IMG/VR virus record: IMGVR_UViG_3300028840_002452
Coordinates: 1 to 40,939 of that record
Length of the DNA stretch: 40,939 nucleotides
Source of the DNA: a virus
Strand: one strand, 5' to 3'
A program made the translations under genes and the position numbers. Shown here in pieces: positions 22,973 to 30,879 of the stretch (position 1 is the stretch's first letter; each line of letters starts with the position of its first letter). Under the pieces are notes generated by a model, which made no database searches, was not told where the DNA came from, and saw only the letters and a list, made by a program, of their open reading frames with translations.

Positions 22973-23682
22973 AAAAAAGAATGCACGATGTAGATATATG
23001 GATTGACTGCGAATGGTTTATGGAACTTGATCCCATTGATAAATGTGCATTCTTGTTTATAATCGATAGATGCGATAATGTTGGTGTGTGGAAGCCAAAC
23101 TTCAAACTTGCTGAAACGTGTATCAATGGTAAACCAAATTGGATTGAGTTACCAGAAAAGGTAAACAACAACATTGAGATACTCGATTGTGGCAAGTGGT
23201 GGATACCAGATTTTTGTGAGTTCCAATATAAAGAACTTGATGAAAATAGTACCAGTAAACCTATACAATCTTACATTGGGTTGTTAAAGAAACATGGTTT
23301 GTTTGATAGGGTATGCAAAGGGTATACAAAGGGTATGGATAGTGTACAAGATAAAGAAAAAGAAAAGGATAAGGATAAAGAAAAAGACAAGCAAAGGGTA
23401 CAGTATGCAATAGGCGTTAAAATGTTAAAAGAAGAATATGATGATATGTGTGGGAAATATGGTAAACAGCGCATAGATACATTTATTCAAAAGCTGTCCG
23501 ATTATCAGCAAAGTACAGGAAAGCGGTATAAGTCAATGCCAGCAACGATAAAAAATTGGATGCGAAGAGAATATGGTGTTGACAGTATTGATGAAGTAGA
23601 AGCGATACATAAAAAGGAACTTGAGTCAGAAGATGAACCATTAACACATACAGGGAGGTATATGATAGATGGCAAAGTATAA
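22969..23682 (+). CDS. DnaD-like replisome organiser (237 aa)
   Basis: N-terminal ~100 residues form a winged-helix-like domain (MHDVDIWIDCEWFMELDPID; FLFIIDRCDNVGVWKPNFKL; SYIGLLKKHGLF). A low-complexity Lys/Glu/Asp linker follows (KEKEKDKDKEKDKQR). The end is DnaD-like: YGKQRIDTFIQKLSDYQQST, then MPATIKNWMRREYG. Such proteins bind the origin and load the helicase. The purine-rich linker DNA (about 23349-23397) is a possible origin, as other phages place origins inside this gene type. No replicative helicase or helicase loader was seen nearby, so host helicase use is likely. Confidence 0.65.
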   Translation: MKKRMHDVDIWIDCEWFMELDPIDKCAFLFIIDRCDNVGVWKPNFKLAETCINGKPNWIELPEKVNNNIEILDCGKWWIPDFCEFQYKELDENSTSKPIQSYIGLLKKHGLFDRVCKGYTKGMDSVQDKEKEKDKDKEKDKQRVQYAIGVKMLKEEYDDMCGKYGKQRIDTFIQKLSDYQQSTGKRYKSMPATIKNWMRREYGVDSIDEVEAIHKKELESEDEPLTHTGRYMIDGKV

Positions 23683-24061
23683 AAAAGATGGCGATATGTT
23701 ATATGGCTCTTTGAAAAGAAAGGATGGTCGAGTGTATACTGTACCGTACTATCGATTCGTCAATGAAAAAGGCGGCACATGTAGAATACCGATTGAAGTA
23801 TATGAGCAATATAAAATGCAGGGGATGTCACAAGATGAAATATTAACAAGTCATGCAGATTGGTATGCGAAGAGCAGTCACGATTATCGCAAGCAATATT
23901 ATGCAGACATAATAACACGCAATGAAAAAGAGCGTATACGCAACCAGGAAACTGGATTAAGCAAAAAAGAGATAGTGGAGGGCTATTTGACAGAATGGCG
24001 TATGTCGATAAAAAAATGGAGGGCAAAGAATGAAGAAATCAAATCATCAAGTAGCAATTGA
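23669..24061 (+). CDS. Hypothetical protein (130 aa)
   Basis: Begins 14 bp before the previous stop, with GGGAGG upstream. Lys/Arg-rich (YGSLKRKDGRVYTVPYYRF; TGLSKKEIVEGYLTEWRMSI). Basic character and position suggest nucleic-acid association. It ends 32 bp inside the next gene. Confidence 0.5.
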   Translation: MAKYKKDGDMLYGSLKRKDGRVYTVPYYRFVNEKGGTCRIPIEVYEQYKMQGMSQDEILTSHADWYAKSSHDYRKQYYADIITRNEKERIRNQETGLSKKEIVEGYLTEWRMSIKKWRAKNEEIKSSSSN

Positions 24062-24209
24062 GCGATTAGAAAATATACGATCAGCATTAATGTGTTGGGA
24101 AAAGGCATTACATTACATGATAGGCAACATGAAGAAATCGATCGATGAATACAAGAAAGTGGTGCAGGATGTAGATTTTGAGAATATACCAGAAGAGGAT
24201 CAGCGTTGA
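24030..24209 (+). CDS. Small coiled-coil protein (59 aa)
   Basis: GGAGGGC 5 nt before ATG 24030. Reads MKKSNHQVAIERLENI, then ALHYMIGNMKKSIDEYKK and an acidic end. Entirely helical. It overlaps both neighbours, with the radical SAM gene starting on its stop (TTGA). Confidence 0.5.
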   Translation: MKKSNHQVAIERLENIRSALMCWEKALHYMIGNMKKSIDEYKKVVQDVDFENIPEEDQR

Positions 24210-25042
24210 TCGGGTTATATAATTTAGAACCACAATATGTAAATATAGCATTAGAGAAAATACGTTTATATTATGAATTGTATAATAAACAAGAGGTAGA
24301 AGATTATATACCAATTGAGCATGATAAATATGAAAAAATATATTGCAGTTCAATATTTACATGGTCTAAAAAAGACTATATAAAAAATAATATGATATGT
24401 GGAGGGACAGGCTTTAATCTAAAAACAAAATTGCCAAAAGAAATCGATATAATGCGACCTTATATAAATGTTGGTTTTACTACAAGAGGATGCATAAGAA
24501 AATGCCCTTTTTGTGTTGTGCCAATTAAAGAAGGTGGATTTCATATAACAGATGAAAGTATACATAGTATATGGGATGGTAAAAGCAGGGAAATAACTTT
24601 GCTTGATAATAATATATTGGCAAATAAAAAACATTTCAAAAATATATGTGATCAGATACACAATGAAGGTTTGATAGTAGATTTTACACAAGGATTAGAT
24701 GCAAGATTAATTACAAGAGAAATAGCATATATTATAACAAATGTTCGGCATAAAAAACAAATACATATAGCATGGGATTTTATGGAAGATGAAAAAGAAA
24801 TAATGAAAGGAATAAATAATTTAATAATATATAGAAATCCTGCAAATATTATGTGCTATGTCTTGGTAGGCTATAATACAACAGAAGATGAGGATTTATA
24901 TAGAGTTAATAAATTAAAAGAAATCGGAATAGATCCATTTGTAATGTCATATAACAAAAATTCTAAATATAGACACTTTGCAAGGTGGGTAAATCATAAG
25001 GCGATATTCAAATCGGTGAAATGGGAAGAATATAAAAAATGA
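24206..25042 (+). CDS. Radical SAM protein (278 aa)
   Basis: The cluster motif is clear: FTTRGCIRKCPFCVVP (C96, C100, C103), binding a 4Fe-4S cluster that splits S-adenosylmethionine. The first 60 residues (MIGLYNLEPQYVNIALEKIR; YDKIYCSSIFTW-like segment) resemble the cobalamin-binding-like N-terminus of a phage-typical radical SAM group whose substrate is not known to me. QGLDARLITREIA and AWDFMEDEKEIMKGI follow in the barrel. The start is TTG 24206, overlapping the previous stop. A roughly AT-richer stretch than neighbours suggests separate acquisition. Nucleotide or tRNA modification is the natural guess. Confidence 0.8.
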   Translation: MIGLYNLEPQYVNIALEKIRLYYELYNKQEVEDYIPIEHDKYEKIYCSSIFTWSKKDYIKNNMICGGTGFNLKTKLPKEIDIMRPYINVGFTTRGCIRKCPFCVVPIKEGGFHITDESIHSIWDGKSREITLLDNNILANKKHFKNICDQIHNEGLIVDFTQGLDARLITREIAYIITNVRHKKQIHIAWDFMEDEKEIMKGINNLIIYRNPANIMCYVLVGYNTTEDEDLYRVNKLKEIGIDPFVMSYNKNSKYRHFARWVNHKAIFKSVKWEEYKK

Positions 25043-25278
25043 ATAAACCAACCGTATATACAAGAGAGCGTGTGTATTTCAAAGCAGGGCATCGTTGTCA
25101 ATGTGGATGTGAGAAATGCGGCATGACAGAAGGATTACAAATACATCATAGAATACCGAATACTAAACCGAATCAGCGCAAGTATGGCAAGTGGTTGCAG
25201 AGCGAAGAGAACCTGGTGCTGCTATGCGTTTATTGTCATATGAATTGTAAACATAAATTTAAAGGAGAAAGGAAATGA
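25039..25278 (+). CDS. HNH endonuclease-like protein (79 aa)
   Basis: Compact HNH pattern: CGCEKCGMTEGLQIHHRIPN (first zinc pair then the H-H), followed by ENLVLLCVYCHMNCKH (N, then the CxxC and H). It could be a nicking or cutting nuclease for packaging, or a homing-type enzyme, although no intron is evident. It is not next to the terminase (4 kb away). It overlaps the radical SAM gene by 4 bp. Confidence 0.75.
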   Translation: MNKPTVYTRERVYFKAGHRCQCGCEKCGMTEGLQIHHRIPNTKPNQRKYGKWLQSEENLVLLCVYCHMNCKHKFKGERK

Positions 25279-25613
25279 ACAAGCCGAAAAGGTGGGACAT
25301 TGAAACGCTGAGCAGAACAGAGGATGTGGACGAGATTTATATAGCCGACGAAATGGATGCGTATATAGAGTACATACGAGAAGGCAAAGAATCGACCTGT
25401 ATCCATTGTGGTGAAATACTGGACGAAGACGACAAAGACCATTGGAAACGATGCAAGAAACACCCTGCACATGCGTATATAGCCGACCTTGCGAGGCGTG
25501 TATTGCCTGCACTTGATGAATATTATATTACTCTGCCTGACAAAGATAATCCTGACACTATGGGCAGGGCATTGAAAGCCGGGCTTGAACGACTCGCCAA
25601 AGGGGGAGAGTGA
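25275..25613 (+). CDS. Zinc-ribbon-like protein (112 aa)
   Basis: A single zinc knuckle STCIHCGEILDEDDKDHWKR then CKKHPAH supplies Cys-Cys-Cys-His ligands. Acidic N-terminal half and helical C-terminal half (DLARRVLPALDEYY). The last codons (AKGGE) with stop are within a 20-bp sequence repeated at the end of the next gene. Function unknown. Confidence 0.5.
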   Translation: MNKPKRWDIETLSRTEDVDEIYIADEMDAYIEYIREGKESTCIHCGEILDEDDKDHWKRCKKHPAHAYIADLARRVLPALDEYYITLPDKDNPDTMGRALKAGLERLAKGGE

Positions 25614-25615
25614 TG
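25596..25615 (+). repeat. 20-bp direct repeat, copy 1 (copy 2 at 25766-25785)
   Basis: Exact 20-bp match, GCCAAAGGGGGAGAGTGATG, at the ends of two consecutive genes. It encodes C-terminal AKGGE, contains the GGGGGAG ribosome site and carries the stop/start overlap of each junction. Confidence 0.9.
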
Positions 25616-25783
25616 AGTAAATATTGCGTATGTTGCGGAAGCCGTATACCCGACAACCAAGGAAGCAATGTATGCTCAATGTGTTATGGCGATATGGAGC
25701 ATGGCAAAGATGGATATTATAGACAGTGGGCTGAAGAACAAAGGCGCAGACAAGAAGAACGGCAAGCCAAAGGGGGAGAGTGA
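25613..25783 (+). CDS. Small zinc-ribbon protein (56 aa)
   Basis: Two CxxC-like pairs: KYCVCCGSRIPDNQGSNVCS then MCYGD. Followed by an Arg/Glu/Gln-rich helix (QWAEEQRRRQEERQAKGGE). ATG 25613 overlaps the preceding TGA; its stop overlaps the next ATG. Its tail is the second copy of the 20-bp repeat. Confidence 0.6.
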   Translation: MSKYCVCCGSRIPDNQGSNVCSMCYGDMEHGKDGYYRQWAEEQRRRQEERQAKGGE

Positions 25784-26082
25784 TGGAGCATCACGAAGTT
25801 TTGAATAAGTTAAAAGATACCGAGGACGCTCTGTTCCGAGAATGCGAGAAAGCTGTAAAACTTGAGCAAGCCCTTGCCGAGAAAGACAAGGAGATAGAGC
25901 GGTTAAGGGAAGTACATGCTGATGAAAAAGTGGCATGGAAAGCAAAACATAATGCAGAAATGACGGTTATTGAGCAACAATGCGAGCGGTACAGGGTGGC
26001 GCTACAAAAAGCACACGAAGCATCTGATTTCAAAACAGCAATAAAGATAACTGGCGAAGCACTGAATAATGGTCGAGACTAA
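25783..26082 (+). CDS. Coiled-coil protein (99 aa)
   Basis: A continuous heptad-like helix (RECEKAVKLEQALAEKDKEI; RLREVHADEKVAWKAKHNAE). ATG 25783 with GGGGGAG upstream is preferred over GTG 25780. No other motif. A 10-codon mini-frame (26084-26116) lies after it and contains the ribosome site of the next gene. Confidence 0.5.
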   Translation: MEHHEVLNKLKDTEDALFRECEKAVKLEQALAEKDKEIERLREVHADEKVAWKAKHNAEMTVIEQQCERYRVALQKAHEASDFKTAIKITGEALNNGRD

Positions 26083-26119
26083 TATGCAGAAACGTATACG
26101 ATGGTCAAAGGAGTGAATT

Positions 26120-26326
26120 ATGGAGCCTAATCAAATAGTAGCGGTCATTGATAAACTTTTTATGTATATACCGATTTATGTTTTTGCATGGTGTTTTTTA
26201 AGTTTAATGATGGCAGGATTTTACAAATATCAAAATCCCGACAAGCGATATCCAGAGTTTGTGGCCATGGCGTATGGTGGATTTGCCGTATTGATATTTT
26301 GGATGATTACAGTAATTAAATTATAA
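26120..26326 (+). CDS. Two-segment membrane protein (68 aa)
   Basis: Two hydrophobic segments: YIPIYVFAWCFLSLMMAGFY (about 17-36) and VAMAYGGFAVLIFWMITVIK (about 48-67), joined by a polar loop (YQNPDKRYPE). AAAGGAG precedes the ATG. An early-expressed small membrane protein could act in superinfection exclusion or host membrane changes. Confidence 0.55.
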   Translation: MEPNQIVAVIDKLFMYIPIYVFAWCFLSLMMAGFYKYQNPDKRYPEFVAMAYGGFAVLIFWMITVIKL

Positions 26327-26337
26327 AGGAGATTAAC

Positions 26338-26619
26338 ATGGGCAGACGAAAGGGAGATACTTACACTATGCATAGGATAAGCTGTTTAGCATGTGGAAAC
26401 CTTATAATGTGTGGTAGAAACATTCAGAACAAGGTGCATGTAAAATGTGTAATGAATATGCTTGAGGATGGGCGATTGATAACATTGGATGATATAATAG
26501 AAAAAAAAGTAGATGCCGTACACGCCTGTACATTATTCGAAAATATGCGTGTATCAAAAGATATATCCTGGCTGAGATATATTGAAGAACTGAAAAGGAA
26601 TTACAGCTATGGAATATAA
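26338..26619 (+). CDS. Small Cys-rich protein (93 aa)
   Basis: N-terminal cysteines C16, C19, C25 and C37 (ISCLACGNLIMCGRN, VHVKCVMN) suggest zinc binding. The second half is helical and mixed charged. AAAGGAGA precedes ATG 26338. It overlaps the helicase-methyltransferase gene by 11 bp, so it may be a cofactor for it. Confidence 0.5.
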   Translation: MGRRKGDTYTMHRISCLACGNLIMCGRNIQNKVHVKCVMNMLEDGRLITLDDIIEKKVDAVHACTLFENMRVSKDISWLRYIEELKRNYSYGI

Positions 26620-28831
26620 AACATTTTTAGAGAAGAAAAAAATAATCGATGCTCCATCGGGATTACAAGACATACCACCACTGAATCCAATGTTATATGA
26701 TTTTCAAGGGGATATAGTAAAGTGGGCCTTGAGAAGAGGGCGAGCTGCTATATTTGCTGATTGTGGATTAGGGAAAACGCCGATGCAATTAGAATGGGCA
26801 AAGCATATTCCTGGCAATGTGCTTATTTTGGCGCCTTTGGCAGTATCGTCTCAAACAGTAAGAGAGGGAGAGAAATTCGGTATTGAAGTATTAAAAGCGC
26901 GTCATCAGGAAGATGTAAAAGGGAAAATAACAATAACAAATTATGAAATGTTACAGCACTTTAATACTAATCATTTTTCAGGTATAGTACTTGATGAATC
27001 ATCAATATTAAAAAGCTATACAGGAAAAATAAGAACGGCAATAATAAAGACATTTGAGAATACACCTTATCGTCTTGCGTGTACAGCAACGCCTGCACCA
27101 AATGATTATATGGAACTTGGTAATCATTCGGAATTTCTGGGAGTGTTAAATCGTACAGAGATGTTATCAATGTTTTTTGTACATGATGGAGGGGAAACAC
27201 AGAAATGGCGGCTAAAAGGGCATGCAGAAAGTGAATATTGGAAATGGCTATGTTCCTGGGCTGTAATGTTAAGAAAACCATCGGATTTAGGATATGACGA
27301 TGGGGATTTTATATTGCCAGAATTAAGAATACATCAAATAACAGTTAAAACAAATGAAACGGGTGAATATTTGTTTCCAATGGAGGCCTCTAATCTACAA
27401 GAACGAATAAAGGCACGCAAAAATAGTACATCAGAAAGGGTAAAAAAGTGTGCCGAAATAATAAATGGAAATAAAGAGCCTTGGCTATGCTGGTGTAATT
27501 TTAATATAGAAAGTGAAATGTTAAAGAACGAAATAGATAATGCAATAGAGATAAAAGGATCTGATCAAAATGAATACAAGGAAAAAATGATGCTTGCATT
27601 TTCATCGAAGGAAATAAATAGACTTGTAACCAAGCCATCCATTGCAGGATTTGGTATGAATTGGCAGCATTGTAATAATGTGGCTTTTGTTGGCCTATCA
27701 GATTCGTATGAACAATATTATCAGGCAATTCGAAGATGTTGGAGATTCGGACAAACAAAAGAAGTTAATTGTTATATTATTACGGCAGATACAGAGGGTG
27801 CAGTTGTAAAAAATATACAGCGAAAAGAGGAGGATGCACAACGAATGGCTGAAAACATGGTGGAGCATATGCATGAACTGAATAAAGAAAACATCAAAGG
27901 AACAGAACGAACAGAAAATATATATAAAACAAAAAAGGAAAATGGAGAAAACTGGACTGTGTACCTTGGAGATGCTGTTGAGATATGTAAGGATATTAAT
28001 AGTAACAGTATACATTATAGTGTGTTTTCCCCTCCCTTCGCATCTCTTTACACTTATTCAAACAGCGAGAGAGACATGGGAAATTGCAAAGATAATATAG
28101 AGTTTATGGAACACTTTCAATATTTGGTTAAAGAATTATATCGAGTTATTATGCCAGGTCGATTGGTTTCATTTCATTGTATGAATCTTCCAACAAGTAA
28201 AGTAAGAAATGGATATATCGGACTCGTGGATTTCAGGGGTGAATTAATAAGAGCTTTTCAGAAAGAAGGATTTATATATGCGAGTGAAGTATGCATTTGG
28301 AAAAACCCAGTAACTGCAATGCAACGTACTAAAGCAAAAGGATTATTGCATAAACAAATAGTAAAAGATAGTGCAGCTTGTAGACAGGGAATACCAGATT
28401 ATCTTGTAACAATGAAAAAACCAGGAGAAAATCCAGAACCGATTGCAGGGGAATTAAATCATTTCGAGGGCGATCAATCTACATTTGAAAGAACAGGCAG
28501 ACTTAGTATTGATATATGGCAGCGATATGCTTCACCAATATGGATGGATATTAATCCAAGTAACACACTTCAAAAAACATCGGCAAGAGAAGAGAAAGAC
28601 GAACGGCACATAGCACCATTGCAATTAGAAGTAATACATCGTGCATTGCAATTATGGACAAATGAGAATGATATTGTATTGAGTCCTTTCGCTGGTATTG
28701 GAAGCGAAGGTTATGAGGCATTAAAAATGAATCGGCGATTTATCGGTATTGAATTAAAAGAAGGATATTATATACAGGCAGTGGCGAATCTGAAAAAAGT
28801 AGAAACAATGAAAGGAGGGCTATTTGACTGA
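26609..28831 (+). CDS. SNF2-type helicase fused to DNA methyltransferase (740 aa)
   Basis: Residues 20-400 are a superfamily 2 helicase: DCGLGKT (51-57), LDESS (D129, E130), CTATPAPND (158-165), and motif VI QAIRRCWRFGQ (372-382). Residues 446-740 are a beta-class N4/N6 adenine- or cytosine-amino methyltransferase: motif IV SPPF (474-477), a target-recognition stretch, then the SAM motif LSPFAGIGSEGYEAL (F694, G696, G698). The order IV before I marks the beta class. It could methylate phage DNA against host restriction while translocating, or edit replication forks. There is no endonuclease domain or partner nuclease next to it, so it is not a classic restriction system. Confidence 0.85.
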   Translation: MEYKTFLEKKKIIDAPSGLQDIPPLNPMLYDFQGDIVKWALRRGRAAIFADCGLGKTPMQLEWAKHIPGNVLILAPLAVSSQTVREGEKFGIEVLKARHQEDVKGKITITNYEMLQHFNTNHFSGIVLDESSILKSYTGKIRTAIIKTFENTPYRLACTATPAPNDYMELGNHSEFLGVLNRTEMLSMFFVHDGGETQKWRLKGHAESEYWKWLCSWAVMLRKPSDLGYDDGDFILPELRIHQITVKTNETGEYLFPMEASNLQERIKARKNSTSERVKKCAEIINGNKEPWLCWCNFNIESEMLKNEIDNAIEIKGSDQNEYKEKMMLAFSSKEINRLVTKPSIAGFGMNWQHCNNVAFVGLSDSYEQYYQAIRRCWRFGQTKEVNCYIITADTEGAVVKNIQRKEEDAQRMAENMVEHMHELNKENIKGTERTENIYKTKKENGENWTVYLGDAVEICKDINSNSIHYSVFSPPFASLYTYSNSERDMGNCKDNIEFMEHFQYLVKELYRVIMPGRLVSFHCMNLPTSKVRNGYIGLVDFRGELIRAFQKEGFIYASEVCIWKNPVTAMQRTKAKGLLHKQIVKDSAACRQGIPDYLVTMKKPGENPEPIAGELNHFEGDQSTFERTGRLSIDIWQRYASPIWMDINPSNTLQKTSAREEKDERHIAPLQLEVIHRALQLWTNENDIVLSPFAGIGSEGYEALKMNRRFIGIELKEGYYIQAVANLKKVETMKGGLFD

Positions 28832-29075
28832 AAGACATATATTAGATAAGTTTTTTGATGAATATATAAGAGCATCTAAATTATTCCATAACTTTCATTC
28901 ACCACATGAAGGATATGCCGTTATCTTTGAAGAACTTGACGAGTTATGGGATGAAATACGCAATGGTGAAGATAAAGAAAAAATGAAACAGGAAGCCATA
29001 CAAGTAGGAGCGATGGCTTTACGATTCATTATGAATATTTGCTTGACAGATAATAATATATCTGATATGATTTAG
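28824..29075 (+). CDS. MazG-like nucleotide pyrophosphohydrolase (83 aa)
   Basis: The all-alpha NTP-pyrophosphatase motif is present: YAVIFEELDELWDEIR (the EExxE-type metal site) and EAIQVGAMALRFIM (second motif). Such enzymes hydrolyse NTPs or alarmones and phages use them to adjust nucleotide pools or ppGpp. TTG 28824 is the start: AAAGGAGG lies 5 nt upstream, and no ATG is nearby. Length is short but typical of the phage variants. Its 3' end contains the -35 box of the terminase promoter. Confidence 0.7.
   Translation: MTERHILDKFFDEYIRASKLFHNFHSPHEGYAVIFEELDELWDEIRNGEDKEKMKQEAIQVGAMALRFIMNICLTDNNISDMI
29043..29071 (+). promoter_or_regulatory. Consensus promoter for the terminase operon
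   Basis: TTGACA (29043-29048), 17-nt spacer, TATGAT (29066-29071); the best promoter in the window. Transcription would start near 29078. The short leader has ATTGTAG (29081-29087) complementary to CTACAAT (29105-29111), which includes the first two bases of the terminase start codon. Confidence 0.8.
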
Positions 29076-29109
29076 TATTGATTGTAGCAATAACCATAAA
29101 AAAACTACA

Positions 29110-29394
29110 ATGGCAAACCCTCATCCATCTACAGGTTTTCAAGATTACCCAGAAAAAGGCAATAAGAAAGGTAGACCTCCAAAGGGCGAATCTCTTACCG
29201 ATGCACTATTAAAGCAAATTAGTAAAGACGAACTTGCAAAGAAACTGAAAGAACTTATAGATAAAGGGGATGCAGCTACTATCAGATTTGTCTATAACCA
29301 CATAGACGGTATGCCTACACAGAAACAGATACTCGCCACAGATTCAGATGAACCTTTCAAAATAGAAGTAATGGAAAGAAAAAGGAATGGGTGA
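29110..29394 (+). CDS. terS: Small terminase-like protein (94 aa)
   Basis: Begins MANPHPSTGFQDYPEKGNKK with the GRPPKGESLTDALLKQISKD segment common in phage small terminase-type proteins, then a helical dimerisation region and AATIRFVYNHIDGMPTQKQ. It would recognise phage DNA and pass it to the large subunit. No Shine-Dalgarno is visible; the start codon lies in a 7-bp inverted repeat, so translation may be conditional. Confidence 0.65.
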   Translation: MANPHPSTGFQDYPEKGNKKGRPPKGESLTDALLKQISKDELAKKLKELIDKGDAATIRFVYNHIDGMPTQKQILATDSDEPFKIEVMERKRNG

Positions 29395-29674
29395 TAGACG
29401 ACCTGCTGTACTATCAACGCCATGTGCTAATTGTGCCGTATATCTTGTGTTTGTTAATTACGATGTAGACGGCGACCTTATACCGCTTGATGATAATCTT
29501 TACCCTACCAGAATGGATTTACAAGTAGCAGAGATGCTTGAAGGCACATATAGTAAATGCCCGATATGCGGTACTGAAAACGAGTTATATATTTCAGTGG
29601 GTACACTGCCCTTTGAATTGCGTGCAAGGAATATAAAGAAAGAAGAGCGGCGTGTTAATTATGATAGCGAATGA
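29387..29674 (+). CDS. Zinc-binding protein between terminase genes (95 aa)
   Basis: Two cysteine pairs: TPCANCAVYL (C13, C16) and SKCPICGTEN (C57, C60), spaced as a split zinc ribbon. A beta-prone middle and charged C-terminus follow. Overlap with both neighbours (8 and 4 bp) implies coupling to terminase. It may assist DNA binding in packaging, but I recognise no family. Confidence 0.55.
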   Translation: MGDRRPAVLSTPCANCAVYLVFVNYDVDGDLIPLDDNLYPTRMDLQVAEMLEGTYSKCPICGTENELYISVGTLPFELRARNIKKEERRVNYDSE

Positions 29675-30879
29675 CTCGATTACGATATACAGAAAAGCAA
29701 AGTGATGCATACTGGCTCATACATGATAGCGGTGCAACGAATATACTTTTATACGGTGGTGCACGTTCAGGTAAAAGCGTTATACTCGCATCGATGATAA
29801 TAAAGTGGAGCCTGGATTATTCCGGATTACGTTCTCTAATAGCACGTTTACGGTTCAGTCATGCTAAAACAACTATATGGCATCAAACAATAAGAGATAT
29901 AATGAAAAGTGTGCCGATGACTCAGTGGAAGGAAAACAAAGCAGATCACTATATAGAATTTAGTAATGGAAGCGAGATATGGCTTGGCGGCTTTGATGAA
30001 CGTGAACGTATAGAAAAGATATTAGGCTCAGAGTTTAACGTGGTATATCTCAATGAAGTATCGCAGCTTGATTATACGGTTGTAGAGATGACATTGCCCA
30101 GACTTGCGAAGAAAACCGAAGGGTTTATGAATATAGCATTATTCGATTGTAATCCTCCTTCACCTCTTCACTGGTCACATAGAGTATTTATCGAGAAAAT
30201 AAATCCATATACATTGAAGCCGATTGAACGACCTGAGTTATATGCATCGATGAAAATGAATCCGATAGATAATGTTTCTAATCTACCGGATCATTATATA
30301 GAGAATAACCTCGAGACATTGGCAGATAGAGCCAGGCGCAGATTTCTTGATGGCGAGTTTGTTAAAGCGGAGGGTACAATCTATGAAGAATTCGATGAAT
30401 CCTATGTACTTAAGAAAGAAGAGCTGCCTGAAATGGAACGATATAGTGTGGGTGTCGATTTTGGCCTTAATTGCGCTGCCGTTCTTATTGGTTGGAGCGG
30501 TGATAATATTTACGTTCTTGGTGATTACGGCAATTTTAATATCACCGCTAATACTCTCAATGATGCTATCAGGGAGCGATGGCAAGATAAAACATATATT
30601 GCATGGTGTGATCCAAGCGGTGGCGAGCGCATACAGGAGATTACTTTTGGCGACAAAGCGAACAACAGTGTGGAGCCGGGAATAGACGCTATAAACGATA
30701 AGATTCACAATAATCAATTCTACATAGTGGAGGGCTGTAATGGCGTGCTATCAGAGATATGGGATTATCGGCGTGACGACAAAGAGCGGATAATAAAATT
30801 GAATGACCACTACATGGATGCAATGCGATATGGCATATTCAGTGAGATAGCAGAACCAGTACAGATATTTATTGCATGA
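29671..30879 (+). CDS. terL: Terminase large subunit (402 aa)
   Basis: Packaging motor: ATPase motifs GGARSGKS (29-36, Walker A) and VVYLNEVSQ (124-132, Walker B with E129), a coupling-like LFDCNPPSP (157-165), then the nuclease domain VGVDFG (D263), AWCDPSGGE (D314) and DHYMDAMRYG (D379, D383). It is slightly short for the class. Together with the small subunit it lies 8.9 kb upstream of the portal gene, although the two are commonly close. Confidence 0.9.
   Translation: MTRLRYTEKQSDAYWLIHDSGATNILLYGGARSGKSVILASMIIKWSLDYSGLRSLIARLRFSHAKTTIWHQTIRDIMKSVPMTQWKENKADHYIEFSNGSEIWLGGFDERERIEKILGSEFNVVYLNEVSQLDYTVVEMTLPRLAKKTEGFMNIALFDCNPPSPLHWSHRVFIEKINPYTLKPIERPELYASMKMNPIDNVSNLPDHYIENNLETLADRARRRFLDGEFVKAEGTIYEEFDESYVLKKEELPEMERYSVGVDFGLNCAAVLIGWSGDNIYVLGDYGNFNITANTLNDAIRERWQDKTYIAWCDPSGGERIQEITFGDKANNSVEPGIDAINDKIHNNQFYIVEGCNGVLSEIWDYRRDDKERIIKLNDHYMDAMRYGIFSEIAEPVQIFIA

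Noticed and set aside
26084-26116. 10-codon open frame (MQKRIRWSKE)
   Set aside because: No ribosome site of its own; it probably exists only because it contains the AAAGGAG of the next gene.
29671-30879. ABC transporter ATPase candidate (Walker A GGARSGKS)
   Set aside because: The nuclease motifs and gene order identify it as the large terminase; no LSGGQ-type signature is present. The other P-loop gene (26609) is a helicase.
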